NCBI GenBank assembly: GCA_019694955.1
Contig: JAIBAX010000027.1
Location: 1 to 59,508 of the forward strand
Direction of reading: 5' to 3'
DNA from: Chitinophagales bacterium
Lineage (GTDB): Bacteria; Bacteroidota; Bacteroidia; Chitinophagales; JADIYW01
Length of the DNA stretch: 59,508 bases
In this document: positions 16,634-25,741 of the stretch, piece by piece
Layout of the letters: each line of letters begins with the position of its first letter
Numbering within the stretch: position 1 is the stretch's first letter
The notes under the pieces: generated by a model
Told to the model about the DNA's origin: nothing
The model's input: only the letters and a program-made list of their open reading frames with translations
Databases searched by the model: none
Position numbers and translations under genes: made by a program

Positions 16634-17110
16634 TTATATAAACCAAGGTATTTCATTATAATATTCTTCTAAATCGTCGAAGTCGCCAGTTTCATTACAT
16701 TCAATGAGATAAGATAAAGCATTTTGTGCTTCTGTACTCTTTTGTGTTTTTAGATATTCAATAGTTTTCTCAAAGCCACAATAGGGTATTAATTGAACAT
16801 CTATATAGTTGAAAGTATCAAAGTCCAAACATTTAGTTTTCCAAACTTTTATGCAATCTTCAATTTGGTTATGTTTACCAAGTATATAACAAGCCAGCAT
16901 CAAACTGTTTCCAGAAATACCTTTTTGTTCATCCAGCCTCCAATTTGTCAAAATCAGTAGAAATTCTAATGCAAAGTTTCTATTTTTATAATTGTCAAAG
17001 TATTGTACTATATTCAGGCGTAGGTCGCTATTGTTTTCTACTTCTTCAATAGTTTCAGGAGCAAGGTCTTTGGTTATATAAAGCTCATTTATTATATCTT
17101 CCGTATTCAT
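16634..17110 (-). CDS. Hypothetical acidic helical protein
   Basis: 158 residues, acidic, almost entirely helical by eye, no signal peptide. Pairs of helices such as FALEFLLILTNWRLDE, SLMLACYILGKHNQIEDCIKVWKTK and GFEKTIEYLKTQKSTEAQNALSYLI suggest a TPR-like or immunity-protein-like alpha-solenoid; this is an inference from pattern only. It lies 18 bases downstream of the SRPBCC membrane protein gene and 50 bases before the small lipoprotein. Confidence 0.55.
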   Translation of the reverse strand: MNTEDIINELYITKDLAPETIEEVENNSDLRLNIVQYFDNYKNRNFALEFLLILTNWRLDEQKGISGNSLMLACYILGKHNQIEDCIKVWKTKCLDFDTFNYIDVQLIPYCGFEKTIEYLKTQKSTEAQNALSYLIECNETGDFDDLEEYYNEIPWFI

Positions 17111-17128
17111 TAATGGTTTATTTTATTG

Positions 17129-18067
17129 CTATTGCTTACCATATAGTCTTTCTAAATCTTTCTCCAAATTATTGAAAACATAATCATGTTCTTGTCTGAT
17201 GCCATGCTTTTCTAATGGTTCCCAATAAAACCTTGGCGTGGTTACGGAGGTATAAGTCGTAATTCTTGTCAGTTTACATTTATTGCTGTCTATTTTATCA
17301 AAATAGTAAATAGCTTCCTTAAAGCCAAGCCAATCTCGCCCTACCAGAGTATAATCAATGACATCCATTTTCAGTATTTTGCCTCTTTCGAGCGCTGTTA
17401 TTTTTTCGGTGATAGTACCACCACCATAGTTGTTGCGACTAAAAAAACCACCCTTGAAGTAGCAAGTTCTAATACCGCCAACTTCTTCTTTCTCCAACAC
17501 ACATTTTGTGGGAACGGGCAGGTCTAGATACATAAGAAAGGGCTTTTCAGCATCTAAGGTATCCACCGATTTAATGGCATCATAGACTTGCTCCGGCGTG
17601 TAATTAAATACTTTTTCTGTCTTTACCGCTACGATATCTTTTTTATTTTCAGTTAAGGTATGCTCGATAGGAGAGATGATTAAAAAGGGTAGTAGAGGCA
17701 ATATGAGAATTTGCATTTTATTGGTTTTTAAGGTTTTATACCTATTTACAAGATGCGTAATGACACTTCCCAAAAATACTAATGGAATAATGATGGGTAA
17801 GGTATATAGAATGCAAAGAAACCCGGCGAGACCTGCACTAAACAAGCCCAAAAGGAAGGATATTCCTGAAAGTGTTGCTCCTGCCAATGCCCATTTTCTG
17901 TTGGGAAGTGCACCTATCGCAACGCCTAAAACGATGGGTAGTAGCATAAACAACACCCAACTCAGGTCTGCAAGACCATTAAAATAAAAGGCAATGCCTG
18001 TTCCAAAGAATAGCAGCGTTAATATAATGGAGCGTCTAAAACTCTTGTCATTTAGTATTTCTTTCAT
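17129..18067 (-). CDS. Membrane protein with C-terminal SRPBCC-like domain
   Basis: 312 residues from the ATG at 18067 (MKEILNDKSFRRS); the 13-residue longer frame is less likely. The N-terminal part has about four to five transmembrane segments (residues 10-135). It is followed by a soluble domain from about 150, opening VKTEKVFNYTPEQVYDAI and closing with a long helix (FNNLEKDLERLYGK), the layout of a START/polyketide-cyclase-like (SRPBCC) lipid-binding pocket. Function unknown. It precedes the acidic helical protein gene and may be cotranscribed with it. Confidence 0.65.
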   Translation of the reverse strand: MKEILNDKSFRRSIILTLLFFGTGIAFYFNGLADLSWVLFMLLPIVLGVAIGALPNRKWALAGATLSGISFLLGLFSAGLAGFLCILYTLPIIIPLVFLGSVITHLVNRYKTLKTNKMQILILPLLPFLIISPIEHTLTENKKDIVAVKTEKVFNYTPEQVYDAIKSVDTLDAEKPFLMYLDLPVPTKCVLEKEEVGGIRTCYFKGGFFSRNNYGGGTITEKITALERGKILKMDVIDYTLVGRDWLGFKEAIYYFDKIDSNKCKLTRITTYTSVTTPRFYWEPLEKHGIRQEHDYVFNNLEKDLERLYGKQ

Positions 18068-18164
18068 AGATGGATGGTGTTTGGTAAATATAGTGGCTTT
18101 CTGCAATACATTTTAAACTAGCCTTTATTATTTTAATTTGCTAAAGATATTGGTTTTATTAACT

Positions 18165-18755
18165 TCATTCATCACTATTTTTAATATCAATTATTTCACT
18201 TGCAAATGCGCCCATTGAAATTCTAAATTGTTCAAATTCAAGGTGTTTTAAGTCGAAAGTATAGAGTTCGTTTTCTTTAAATTTCACGATACAGTTTCTT
18301 TTGTTTTGGCATTCAATATGGATGGTATCTTTATTTACAATCATTGATGAATGAACAAAAGATGAATCTGGTGCGAAGTCCGTAATTGCAAATAAGTCAT
18401 AGTTTGTTTCTTGAACTGCACCGTTCGGAAAATATTCTTCTTTCTTTATTGTCCATGAAGAACAACCACCATCGTGAAAATACGCCCAAATGCCTATTTT
18501 CTTATCATTGAGGTAAGATCCTTGGCTTGATTTTTTAAATGATGTGTCGGTTTCCGTTGAGTTATTATAATGTTCAGTAATTTTTGGATAGGTGTACATT
18601 TGGTAACAAATCCATTCTCCTTGCTTTTGTCCGAGCGAGTCAATTTTATTGATTATTTTACCTTTGGAGAAATAATTTGAAGCTATTGTATCATACGTTT
18701 GTGACGTACTTTTAAGATAGGCGAAAAGTAAAATTACAATTAAGACAAACTTCAT
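18165..18755 (-). CDS. Hypothetical exported protein with MORN-like repeats
   Basis: 196 residues from the ATG at 18755, chosen because MKFVLIVILLFAYLKSTSQ is a good signal peptide; the 230-codon frame has no such start. After it come MORN_2/YwqK-type segments: LGQKQGEWICYQ, GSYLNDKKIGIWAYFHDGG and EEYFPNGAVQETNYD. Such repeats are common in exported Bacteroidota proteins of unknown role. A second MORN protein lies at 46694. It is divergent from the MFS gene. Confidence 0.6.
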   Translation of the reverse strand: MKFVLIVILLFAYLKSTSQTYDTIASNYFSKGKIINKIDSLGQKQGEWICYQMYTYPKITEHYNNSTETDTSFKKSSQGSYLNDKKIGIWAYFHDGGCSSWTIKKEEYFPNGAVQETNYDLFAITDFAPDSSFVHSSMIVNKDTIHIECQNKRNCIVKFKENELYTFDLKHLEFEQFRISMGAFASEIIDIKNSDE

Positions 18756-18867
18756 AATTGATATTCTGGCATTTTTATGTATATATAGTTGCATTTTACG
18801 TGTTACCATTGTGTTTCCAAATATAATATGCCTTATTCTAATTACCCATCCATCCATATAATTTTTT

Positions 18868-18875
18868 TAGCTTTG
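18868..18875 (+). promoter_or_regulatory. -7 promoter element of the MFS gene
   Basis: TAGCTTTG matches TAnnTTTG and lies 20 bases before the ATG at 18896. No clear -33 TTG is seen at the usual distance. Confidence 0.5.
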
Positions 18876-18895
18876 ACACCTCTAAAGGCATTTCC

Positions 18896-20098
18896 ATGAT
18901 CAGCAAAGCCATTACATATTACTTAAACTCTTACCGAGGTTTATCTCGGGGTATATGGCTATTGGCTATGGTAAACCTTATCAATAGGGCTGGTACCATG
19001 GTTATCCCATTTTTGTCGGTTTATATGACGAGTCAACGTGGCTTTAGCGTTACAAATGCCGGAATTATCATGGGGCTTTTTGGTATTGGTGCTATGATAG
19101 GTGGATTCTTGGGTGGGAAATTAACAGATAAACATGGCTACTTTAAAGTGCAGCTACTTGCATTGACAATAGGTGGAATCCTCTTTGTTATTCTCGGACA
19201 TCTTACCAATTATATATTGATTTGTGGTTGCACCTTCTTTTTAGGATGTATTAATGAGGCATTTCGACCTGCAAACACGGCGGCGATGGGCGCCTTAAGC
19301 ACACCAGAAACAAGAACACGTTCCTTTACCCTCATGCGTTTATCCTTTAATTTAGGTTGGGCAGTGGGTGTCGGTATTGCCGGGTTTATTGCACATTATT
19401 CTTATACACTACTTTTTTGGGTAGATGGCATCACCAATATTTTGGCAGCCATAGGGATTTTTTTATTCATTCCACCACCGCAAAGCAAAACGCAGGAAGA
19501 TAAGAAAAATGCGAATAGTCAATTTTCTATTTTCGACGACCGTACATACATCAAATTTGCGCTCGTATCGGTGCTATTTCTAAGTTGTTTTGTACAATTA
19601 TTTACCAATTTACCCATATATTTTAAAAATGTTGCCGGATTGAATGAACGAATGATCGGTTTTGTGTCATCATGGAACGGACTTTTAATTGTTCTAACAG
19701 AAATGACCGTAATCTATTGGTTGGAAAGACATTGGTCGAAAAGGAAATCCGTCATAATTGGATTGAGCCTTTTTATTATTGCATACCTCATACTTATTTT
19801 CTTCAAAATTGGACTTTGGGGCGCCTTTATAATGATGACGTTTATTACAGTCAGCGAAATATTGACATTTTCCGTGATGGTAAATTTTTGGATGAGCCGT
19901 ACCAATGACGACAATCGTGGACAATATGCCGGAATTTGGACAATGACTTGGGCATTAGCACAAAGTGCCGGACCGTTCTTAGGGTCATTGGTCATCGATC
20001 ACCTAAGTTATGAGGCACTATGGATTATCATCTGCGGCCTGACAGCCATTTCTATGTATTTTTATAATGCTTTTTATCAGGTAGAAAGAAACCCTTAG
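18896..20098 (+). CDS. MFS transporter
   Basis: 400 residues with about twelve transmembrane helices. The MFS loop 2-3 signature is GGFLGGKLTDKHGYFKVQ (residues about 72-89), with a soluble linker (KTQEDKKNANSQ) between the two six-helix halves. The N-terminal start MISKAITYYLNSYRGLSRG resembles the MdtH/YttB-like drug-efflux branch; the substrate is unknown. Its TAG stop ends one base before the stop codon of the convergent PolX-like gene, so there is no room for a terminator between them. Confidence 0.87.
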   Translation: MISKAITYYLNSYRGLSRGIWLLAMVNLINRAGTMVIPFLSVYMTSQRGFSVTNAGIIMGLFGIGAMIGGFLGGKLTDKHGYFKVQLLALTIGGILFVILGHLTNYILICGCTFFLGCINEAFRPANTAAMGALSTPETRTRSFTLMRLSFNLGWAVGVGIAGFIAHYSYTLLFWVDGITNILAAIGIFLFIPPPQSKTQEDKKNANSQFSIFDDRTYIKFALVSVLFLSCFVQLFTNLPIYFKNVAGLNERMIGFVSSWNGLLIVLTEMTVIYWLERHWSKRKSVIIGLSLFIIAYLILIFFKIGLWGAFIMMTFITVSEILTFSVMVNFWMSRTNDDNRGQYAGIWTMTWALAQSAGPFLGSLVIDHLSYEALWIIICGLTAISMYFYNAFYQVERNP

Positions 20099-21745
20099 TT
20101 ATTTTTTTAACCACTTCCCAAATGCTTCAGCATCTTTTCCATTCAATAGAAACGATTTGGTCAGCAACCCTTTTCTTGCCTGCATCACACCATATCGGAT
20201 ATCATGCATGCCCTTCAAATTATGCGCATCCGGATTAATGGATATCAGCACACCTTTCTCCATACAATATTCCAACCATGCGGCATCAATGTCTAAACGG
20301 TGCGGGTTGGCATTCAACTCGATGGAAACGCCATTTTGGGCACATGCATCGATAATTTTCTTATGATCCACCGGATAGCCTTTTCTGGATAATAACAACC
20401 TTCCGGTCATGTGTCCAAGAATATGGGTATAAGGATTTTCAATAGCTTTCATTAATCGCTGCATCGATTTTTCCTCATTCATTTTTAAGTTAGAATGTAC
20501 AGAGGCAATCACACAATCAAAAGTTCTTAAAATATCATCACTATAGTCCAACTGACCGTCGTTTAAAATATCTGCTTCAATCCCTTTGAAAATCTTAAAG
20601 GAAGTCATTTTATCATTTATCCTATCTATTTCCTCATGCTGTTGCTGAATGCGTGCTTCTGAGAGACCATTCGCATAAAATGCTGATTTGCTATGGTCGG
20701 TGATGACAAGGTACTGATACCCCAATGTTTTAGCATATGCTGCCATTTCTTCAATGGTATTGCCACCATCACTCCACTTGGTATGGGTATGAACAACACC
20801 CAAAATATCTGCCTCAGTAACTAGTTCATTTAATTTATTGTCTGCTGCCAACTTAATTGCCAGCGGCGAATCCCTGATTTCCGGAGCAAGATAGGGGAGA
20901 TGGGCAGATGTAAAAATCTGCTGCTCATTGGCTGATGCTTCAATTTTGTAGCGTTCAGAGAAAGTTTTGTAGAAAGCTTCCGAACAATTTAACGTGAAGG
21001 CCAGATGACCCATTTGTTCCGTCGTAGTAAAATAGATTTTCCCATTCAACCCAGTGGGTGAGCTAAATGTCAAATATTCCGTTTGGGATTCCGTTTTAAA
21101 TGCCCCTTCATTTAAAAGACTTGTTACAGATGTTTTATTGGAAGTTGTAATAAAATCTAAACTTTCTACAACAGCAGCTTTTCGGTTGTATTCGCCAACA
21201 AATTGCCATTCATCGCCCGAAAATTTAGTTTTAAATATTTCCATCATTTTCTCGGCTGCAGGTTCTAAGCGAGCCCATAGGAATTTACGGGCGTTTTGCA
21301 GCATAAATTCGATGCTTTGTATCAGGCTTTCTTGTGTTTTTTCGCCGAAACCTTTCAATAAAGTAATCCTGTTTTCTATACAGGCGTAATATAGTTCGCC
21401 TAACGTTTCAATGTCTAATTCCTTCCAAAGTTGCTGTATTTTCTTCGGACCGATACCTTTTATTGCCAACATCTCTACGACACCGGGCGGTGTAATGGCG
21501 AGATATTTTTCTAATAAATCCAATTTTCCGGTTTGAATGAGATCGATGATTTTTTTAGAAATGGCGTCGCCGATGCCTTGAATATTTTTTATGTCTGCCT
21601 CACTCATCTCTGTGAGTGGCGTGCCAAAATTCTTGAGCGTTCGATAGGCAAATTGATAAGAACGGATTTTAAAGGTATTCTCATCATGCAACTCCATCAA
21701 CTGTGCCAAAAGATTGAAATGTCCGGCTATTTCTGCATTTGTCAT
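20099..21745 (-). CDS. PolX-like protein: HhH and PHP domains with degenerate polymerase domain
   Basis: 548 residues from the ATG at 21745 (MTNAEIAGHFNLLAQLMELH), the usual PolX opening. N-terminal helix-hairpin-helix motifs (IQGIGDAISKKI, IKGIGPKKIQQL) bind DNA. The PHP exonuclease domain is intact: HTHTKWSDGG (319-328), VITDHSK, KGIEADIL, VIASVHSN, ILGHMTGR, IELNANPHR and NPDAHN. In contrast the polymerase centre is eroded: the GSxRR nucleotide motif is VGEYNR (183-188), the DxD pair is ESLDF (194-198, one Asp gone), and the third Asp region is LNGKIYF (233-239). I infer a 3'-5' exonuclease or phosphoesterase without polymerase activity. Confidence 0.85.
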   Translation of the reverse strand: MTNAEIAGHFNLLAQLMELHDENTFKIRSYQFAYRTLKNFGTPLTEMSEADIKNIQGIGDAISKKIIDLIQTGKLDLLEKYLAITPPGVVEMLAIKGIGPKKIQQLWKELDIETLGELYYACIENRITLLKGFGEKTQESLIQSIEFMLQNARKFLWARLEPAAEKMMEIFKTKFSGDEWQFVGEYNRKAAVVESLDFITTSNKTSVTSLLNEGAFKTESQTEYLTFSSPTGLNGKIYFTTTEQMGHLAFTLNCSEAFYKTFSERYKIEASANEQQIFTSAHLPYLAPEIRDSPLAIKLAADNKLNELVTEADILGVVHTHTKWSDGGNTIEEMAAYAKTLGYQYLVITDHSKSAFYANGLSEARIQQQHEEIDRINDKMTSFKIFKGIEADILNDGQLDYSDDILRTFDCVIASVHSNLKMNEEKSMQRLMKAIENPYTHILGHMTGRLLLSRKGYPVDHKKIIDACAQNGVSIELNANPHRLDIDAAWLEYCMEKGVLISINPDAHNLKGMHDIRYGVMQARKGLLTKSFLLNGKDAEAFGKWLKK

Positions 21746-21776
21746 AAGGCGAAAATAAGGTTTTTTTCGCTTCTTA

Positions 21777-21807
21777 GACCTGTCAGGTTTCAAAAACCTA
21801 ACAGGTC
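21777..21807. repeat. Inverted repeat between divergent genes (ACCTGTCAGGTTT type)
   Basis: GACCTGTCAGGTTT (21777-21790) pairs with AAACCTAACAGGTC (21794-21807), 13 of 14 positions, with a 3-base loop. It lies between the divergent starts of the PolX-like and dipeptidase genes, so it is not a terminator of either. It resembles a dispersed intergenic repeat or an operator; no regulator is adjacent. Confidence 0.7.
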
Positions 21808-21861
21808 AAATTAACCTTTACTTTTTTTCAATTATAACCGTATTTTTACAAAAAAAAGCAT

Positions 21862-23232
21862 ATGGATTTCCTGAGACACGATATCGACATAGAAAAAGAT
21901 AGATTTATTGCAGAACTAATGGATTTATTGCGCATTCCTTCCGTGAGTGCAGATCCTGCCTTTAGAGAAGATGTTTTCCGTACCGCAGATGCCGTAGCCG
22001 CAAGCATGAAAGCGGCAGGATTGGATAAGGTAGAAGTACTACCCACACCCGGGTTTCCTGTGGTGTTTGGTGAAAAAATTATCGACAACACTTTGCCAAC
22101 GGTACTCGTTTATGGACATTATGATGTACAACCTGCTGATCCTTATGAACTTTGGCACTCACCACCTTTTGAGCCTGTAATAAAAGACGGAAAAATATAC
22201 GCACGTGGTGCCTGTGATGATAAAGGTCAGATGTATATGCATGTGAAGGCGATTGAGTTAATGTTGAAACACAATGCCCTGCCTTGTAACGTAAAAATGA
22301 TTGTGGAAGGAGAGGAGGAAGTCGGCTCTAATCATTTGGGCGATTTTATCAACGAATATAAGGAGAAATTAAAGTGCGATGTCGTCTTGGTTTCTGATAC
22401 CTCCATAATCGCCAATGATCTCCCATCCGTAACTGTTGGATTACGGGGACTTTGCTACATGGAAGTGGAAGTCACCGGACCGAACCGCGACTTACATTCC
22501 GGCGTGTATGGTGGTGCCGTCCCCAATCCTATCAATGCCCTCTGTGAAATCATCGCCAATCTTAAAGATGAAAATGACCACATAACCATTGATGGTTTTT
22601 ATGACGATGTGTTGGAAGTAAGCCTCGAAGAAAGAAAAGCCATGAACGAAGCACCCTTTGATGTGGATGCTTATAAAAAGGATTTAGCATTGGCAGATGT
22701 TAGAGGCGAAAAAGGATATACACCTCTAGAACATACTTCCATTCGACCAACGGTAGATGTAAATGGCATTTGGGGTGGCTATACCGGAGAAGGTGCAAAA
22801 ACGGTACTTCCCTCCAAGGCTTTTGCCAAAATATCCATGCGTTTAGTGCCGAATCAACAATCTGATAAGATTGCCGAATTATTTGAAGCACATTTCAGAA
22901 AAATCGCACCCAAATCTGTACATGTCAAAGTTACACCTCATCACGGCGGCGAACCCGTAGTCGTTCCAACCGATAGCATCGAATACAAAGCGGCTGCTAT
23001 GGCTATGGAGAAAACCTATGGCAAAGCCCCAATTCCGCAAAGAGGCGGCGGCAGCATTCCTATTGTAGCATTGTTTGAACAAGTTTTAGGCGTGAAAACA
23101 GTATTGATGGGCTTCGGACTGGATTCTGATGATATCCATTCTCCAAACGAGCACTACGGTATTTTCAATTACCTGAAAGGCATTGAAACAATTCCATACT
23201 TTTATGAATATTATACTGCATTAAGAACGTAA
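21862..23232 (+). CDS. M20-family dipeptidase
   Basis: 456 residues, the usual length for CNDP-like M20 metallopeptidases. The metal ligands are visible as YGHYDVQPADP (His, with the catalytic Asp two residues on), RGACDDKGQMYM (Asp), EGEEEVGS (catalytic Glu and the ligand Glu), LVSDT and the late SPNEHYGIFNYLKG (His). The lid domain is also present, with DLHSGVYGG. It cleaves dipeptides or related amides in the cytosol, with two zinc or manganese ions. It is divergent from the PolX-like gene, with TATTTTTA as a near-consensus -7 element at about 21843. Confidence 0.92.
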   Translation: MDFLRHDIDIEKDRFIAELMDLLRIPSVSADPAFREDVFRTADAVAASMKAAGLDKVEVLPTPGFPVVFGEKIIDNTLPTVLVYGHYDVQPADPYELWHSPPFEPVIKDGKIYARGACDDKGQMYMHVKAIELMLKHNALPCNVKMIVEGEEEVGSNHLGDFINEYKEKLKCDVVLVSDTSIIANDLPSVTVGLRGLCYMEVEVTGPNRDLHSGVYGGAVPNPINALCEIIANLKDENDHITIDGFYDDVLEVSLEERKAMNEAPFDVDAYKKDLALADVRGEKGYTPLEHTSIRPTVDVNGIWGGYTGEGAKTVLPSKAFAKISMRLVPNQQSDKIAELFEAHFRKIAPKSVHVKVTPHHGGEPVVVPTDSIEYKAAAMAMEKTYGKAPIPQRGGGSIPIVALFEQVLGVKTVLMGFGLDSDDIHSPNEHYGIFNYLKGIETIPYFYEYYTALRT

Positions 23233-23261
23233 TTAATATCGCAAATACGAACGATAATTAG

Positions 23262-23269
23262 TATATTTG
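23262..23269 (+). promoter_or_regulatory. -7 promoter element of the toxin-antitoxin operon, with overlapping dyad
   Basis: TATATTTG is an exact TAnnTTTG match, 15 bases before the antitoxin ATG. CAAATAC at 23242-23248 and GTATATTTG at 23261-23269 form an imperfect dyad that covers the promoter, a layout expected for autorepression by an antitoxin complex. Confidence 0.5.
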
Positions 23270-23284
23270 TAGGTAAATGGTTTT

Positions 23285-23470
23285 ATGCTGACAAAAGAAA
23301 AATTGAAAGCGCATATCGATGCAATGCCGGATCTTATTTCCTTGGAAGATTTGATTGAACGTTTAATTTTTATCGAAAAATTAGAATATAGAATAGAAGA
23401 ATCAAATATCGAGGAACAATTAATTAGCGAAGAAAATCTTAAAGTTGAGATGAACACATGGTTCAAATAA
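23285..23470 (+). CDS. Putative antitoxin of a ParE-type pair
   Basis: 61 residues, acidic (many Glu), helical: LTKEKLKAHIDAMPD, then ISLEDLIERLIFIEKLEYRIEES. It overlaps the downstream toxin gene by 13 bases, a typical antitoxin-toxin arrangement. No ribbon-helix-helix or other DNA-binding domain is evident, so the call rests on size, charge and position. It has its own promoter. Confidence 0.7.
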   Translation: MLTKEKLKAHIDAMPDLISLEDLIERLIFIEKLEYRIEESNIEEQLISEENLKVEMNTWFK

Positions 23471-23757
23471 AATGGTTGGCGTCTGCAAAGGAAGATTTAA
23501 AATCTATTTATGAATATATTGCGTTGGATTCCCCTAAATATGGCCGGTTTCAGGTGCTTAAAATCCAACAAAGAACCGAACAATTGAAATCGCACCCTAA
23601 TTTAGGGAAGATGGTTCCAGAATTAGATGACCCTTCTGTAAGAGAAATTGTTGAAGGGCATTATAGGATAATTTATAAGATAAAGAGCAACAGCGAAATT
23701 ATTATTTTATTCGTTCATCACGGAGCTAGAAATTTTAATAAAAGAACAAACATCTAA
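23458..23757 (+). CDS. RelE/ParE-superfamily toxin
   Basis: 99 residues with the ParE pattern: KWLASAKEDLKSIYEYIALDSP, a central helix, HPNLGKMVPELDDPSVREI, EGHYRIIYKI and the closing ILFVHHGARNF. Family members either cleave mRNA on the ribosome (RelE) or poison DNA gyrase (ParE); the YIA-x-DSP opening and GHYRIIYKI fit the ParE branch better. ATG at 23458 overlaps the antitoxin gene. It lies between the dipeptidase and dnaG as a compact inserted module. Confidence 0.88.
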   Translation: MVQIKWLASAKEDLKSIYEYIALDSPKYGRFQVLKIQQRTEQLKSHPNLGKMVPELDDPSVREIVEGHYRIIYKIKSNSEIIILFVHHGARNFNKRTNI

Positions 23758-23815
23758 ATACTTCCTTCCAAATGAACGGTATGTTCGGTAAAAATCCTAA
23801 TTTTATCCGTTCTTT

Positions 23816-25741
23816 ATGATTACAAAAGATACCATAGAAAAAGTTAGGGATGTCGCTCGTGTAGAAGAGGTAGTTGGAGATGTTGTGCGCCTAAAACGTC
23901 GGGGTGTCAATATGATGGGATTATGTCCTTTTCATAATGAGAAAACACCTTCTTTCGTAGTTTCTCCGGCAAAAGGTATTTATAAATGCTTTGGCTGTGG
24001 CAAAAGTGGTGATGCCATCAACTTCGTCATTGACCATGAAAAACTCACCTATCCCGAGGCAATTCGTTTTCTTGCCAATCGCTATAATATTGAAATTGAA
24101 GAAATTAAGGTCAGCGAAGAGCAAAAACAAGAGCAAAGCTTACGCGAAAGTTTATATATAGCGCTACAGTTTGCACAGGAATGGTTTGCAAAGCAAATGT
24201 GGGAAACCGAAGATGGTAAGGCCATTGCTTATAGCTATTTTAAAGAAAGAGGGTTCATTGACGAAACCATTCGCCAGTTTGGGTTAGGCTATAGTGCTAC
24301 AACTTCTGATGGATTTTTAAAAGATGCTGAAAAACAAGCATTTAGCCGAGAAGTCCTCAAAGCGGCGGGATTGGTGGGCGAAAAAGATGGGCGTTGGTAT
24401 GATTTTTTCCGAGAACGCGTGATGTTTCCTATCCACAATGTCATGGGGAAAGTCATCGGTTTTGGTGGACGTATTATGGTGTCGAACCCTAAAGTCGGCA
24501 AATATGTCAATACACCTGAAACAGAAGTTTATAATAAAAGTAAATCACTCTACGGTATTTTTCAGGCAAAGAATGAAATCAGGCGTTTGGATAATGCCTT
24601 ACTGGTAGAAGGCTATACCGATGTGATTTCTTTCCATCAAGCAGGTATTAAAAATGCCGTTGCCTCCTCCGGGACAAGCCTCACAGTGGAGCAAGTGAAA
24701 CTTATCAAGCGTTTTACTGAAAATGTCACCATCATCTACGATGGTGATGCTGCGGGAATAAAAGCCGCCATTCGTGGGTTGGATATTGTCTTGGAAGAAG
24801 GGTTGAATGTGAAAGTTGTATTGCTACCCGATGGCAACGACCCGGATTCTTATGTCAGGAAGATGGGCGCAGAAGTCATGGAAAATTATATCCGTGACAA
24901 CCAAAAGGATTTTGTGCTGTTCAAAACACAATTGATGGCGGAAGAAGCCAAGAATGATCCCATTAAAAAGGCTGCTCTTATCAAAGACATCATCCATACC
25001 ATCTCACTGATTCCCGATCAAATCAAGATATCTGTATATATTCAGGAGTGTAGCCGCCTTTTGGATATGCCAGAAAATGTGTTGGTTAGAGAGTATAATC
25101 AAAACAGAAGAGCTTGGCTCAAAAGCAAACAAAAAGATAGTAAAGAAAAACCGGAAGAGCTCCTGCCAGAAGAAGAAACGCCTTCGGAGTCGGAAATCAA
25201 GCAAGTACCACCATTAGAGTTTCAAGAACGGGATATTCTTAGAATCTTGTTCCAATTTGGCAATAAGGACATGGACGAAGGTATGTTTGTGGCAGATTTT
25301 GTGCTAAACGAAATTGGTCTTACACCTTTTAATAATGTACTGTATCAAAAGGGCGTAGAATATTTCAGAAAGGGTATTGAAGAAGGTTTGCCTAGAGAGC
25401 AGTTGATGGATTATTTGACATTAGATGAGCAAGAACTAAAAGGCTTGGCGATTGATTTGCTTACATCGCCCTATGAATTGTCGCAAAACTGGTATAAAAA
25501 ACACAATATCATCGTTAAGGAAAAAGATATCATCTATAAAAATGATGTTCATTCCGCTGTAAAGAGGTATCTTTTTTCAAAAGTGAATGATATACTCAAA
25601 CAATTGGACGAAAAAATAAAAGAAGCGCAAGAACAACAAGACTTAGATAAGGCATTGAAGTTTTTAAAGAAAAAGAAGGATATCCAAATACAAAAACGAG
25701 CACTTGCCGCCCAAATTGGCACCGTTATCAATGGAAGATAA
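23816..25741 (+). CDS. dnaG: DNA primase
   Basis: 641 residues. The CHC2 zinc-binding domain has Cys37 and His40 (CPFHNEKTPSF) and Cys58 and Cys61 (YKCFGCGKSGDAINF). The catalytic TOPRIM domain has LLVEGYTDVISFHQAG (262-277) and YDGDAAGIKAA (308-318). The C-terminal helicase-interaction region (about 430-641) is long and charged. DnaG makes the RNA primers for replication. The stop overlaps the next gene, mnmD-like, by 11 bases. Confidence 0.96.
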   Translation: MITKDTIEKVRDVARVEEVVGDVVRLKRRGVNMMGLCPFHNEKTPSFVVSPAKGIYKCFGCGKSGDAINFVIDHEKLTYPEAIRFLANRYNIEIEEIKVSEEQKQEQSLRESLYIALQFAQEWFAKQMWETEDGKAIAYSYFKERGFIDETIRQFGLGYSATTSDGFLKDAEKQAFSREVLKAAGLVGEKDGRWYDFFRERVMFPIHNVMGKVIGFGGRIMVSNPKVGKYVNTPETEVYNKSKSLYGIFQAKNEIRRLDNALLVEGYTDVISFHQAGIKNAVASSGTSLTVEQVKLIKRFTENVTIIYDGDAAGIKAAIRGLDIVLEEGLNVKVVLLPDGNDPDSYVRKMGAEVMENYIRDNQKDFVLFKTQLMAEEAKNDPIKKAALIKDIIHTISLIPDQIKISVYIQECSRLLDMPENVLVREYNQNRRAWLKSKQKDSKEKPEELLPEEETPSESEIKQVPPLEFQERDILRILFQFGNKDMDEGMFVADFVLNEIGLTPFNNVLYQKGVEYFRKGIEEGLPREQLMDYLTLDEQELKGLAIDLLTSPYELSQNWYKKHNIIVKEKDIIYKNDVHSAVKRYLFSKVNDILKQLDEKIKEAQEQQDLDKALKFLKKKKDIQIQKRALAAQIGTVINGR

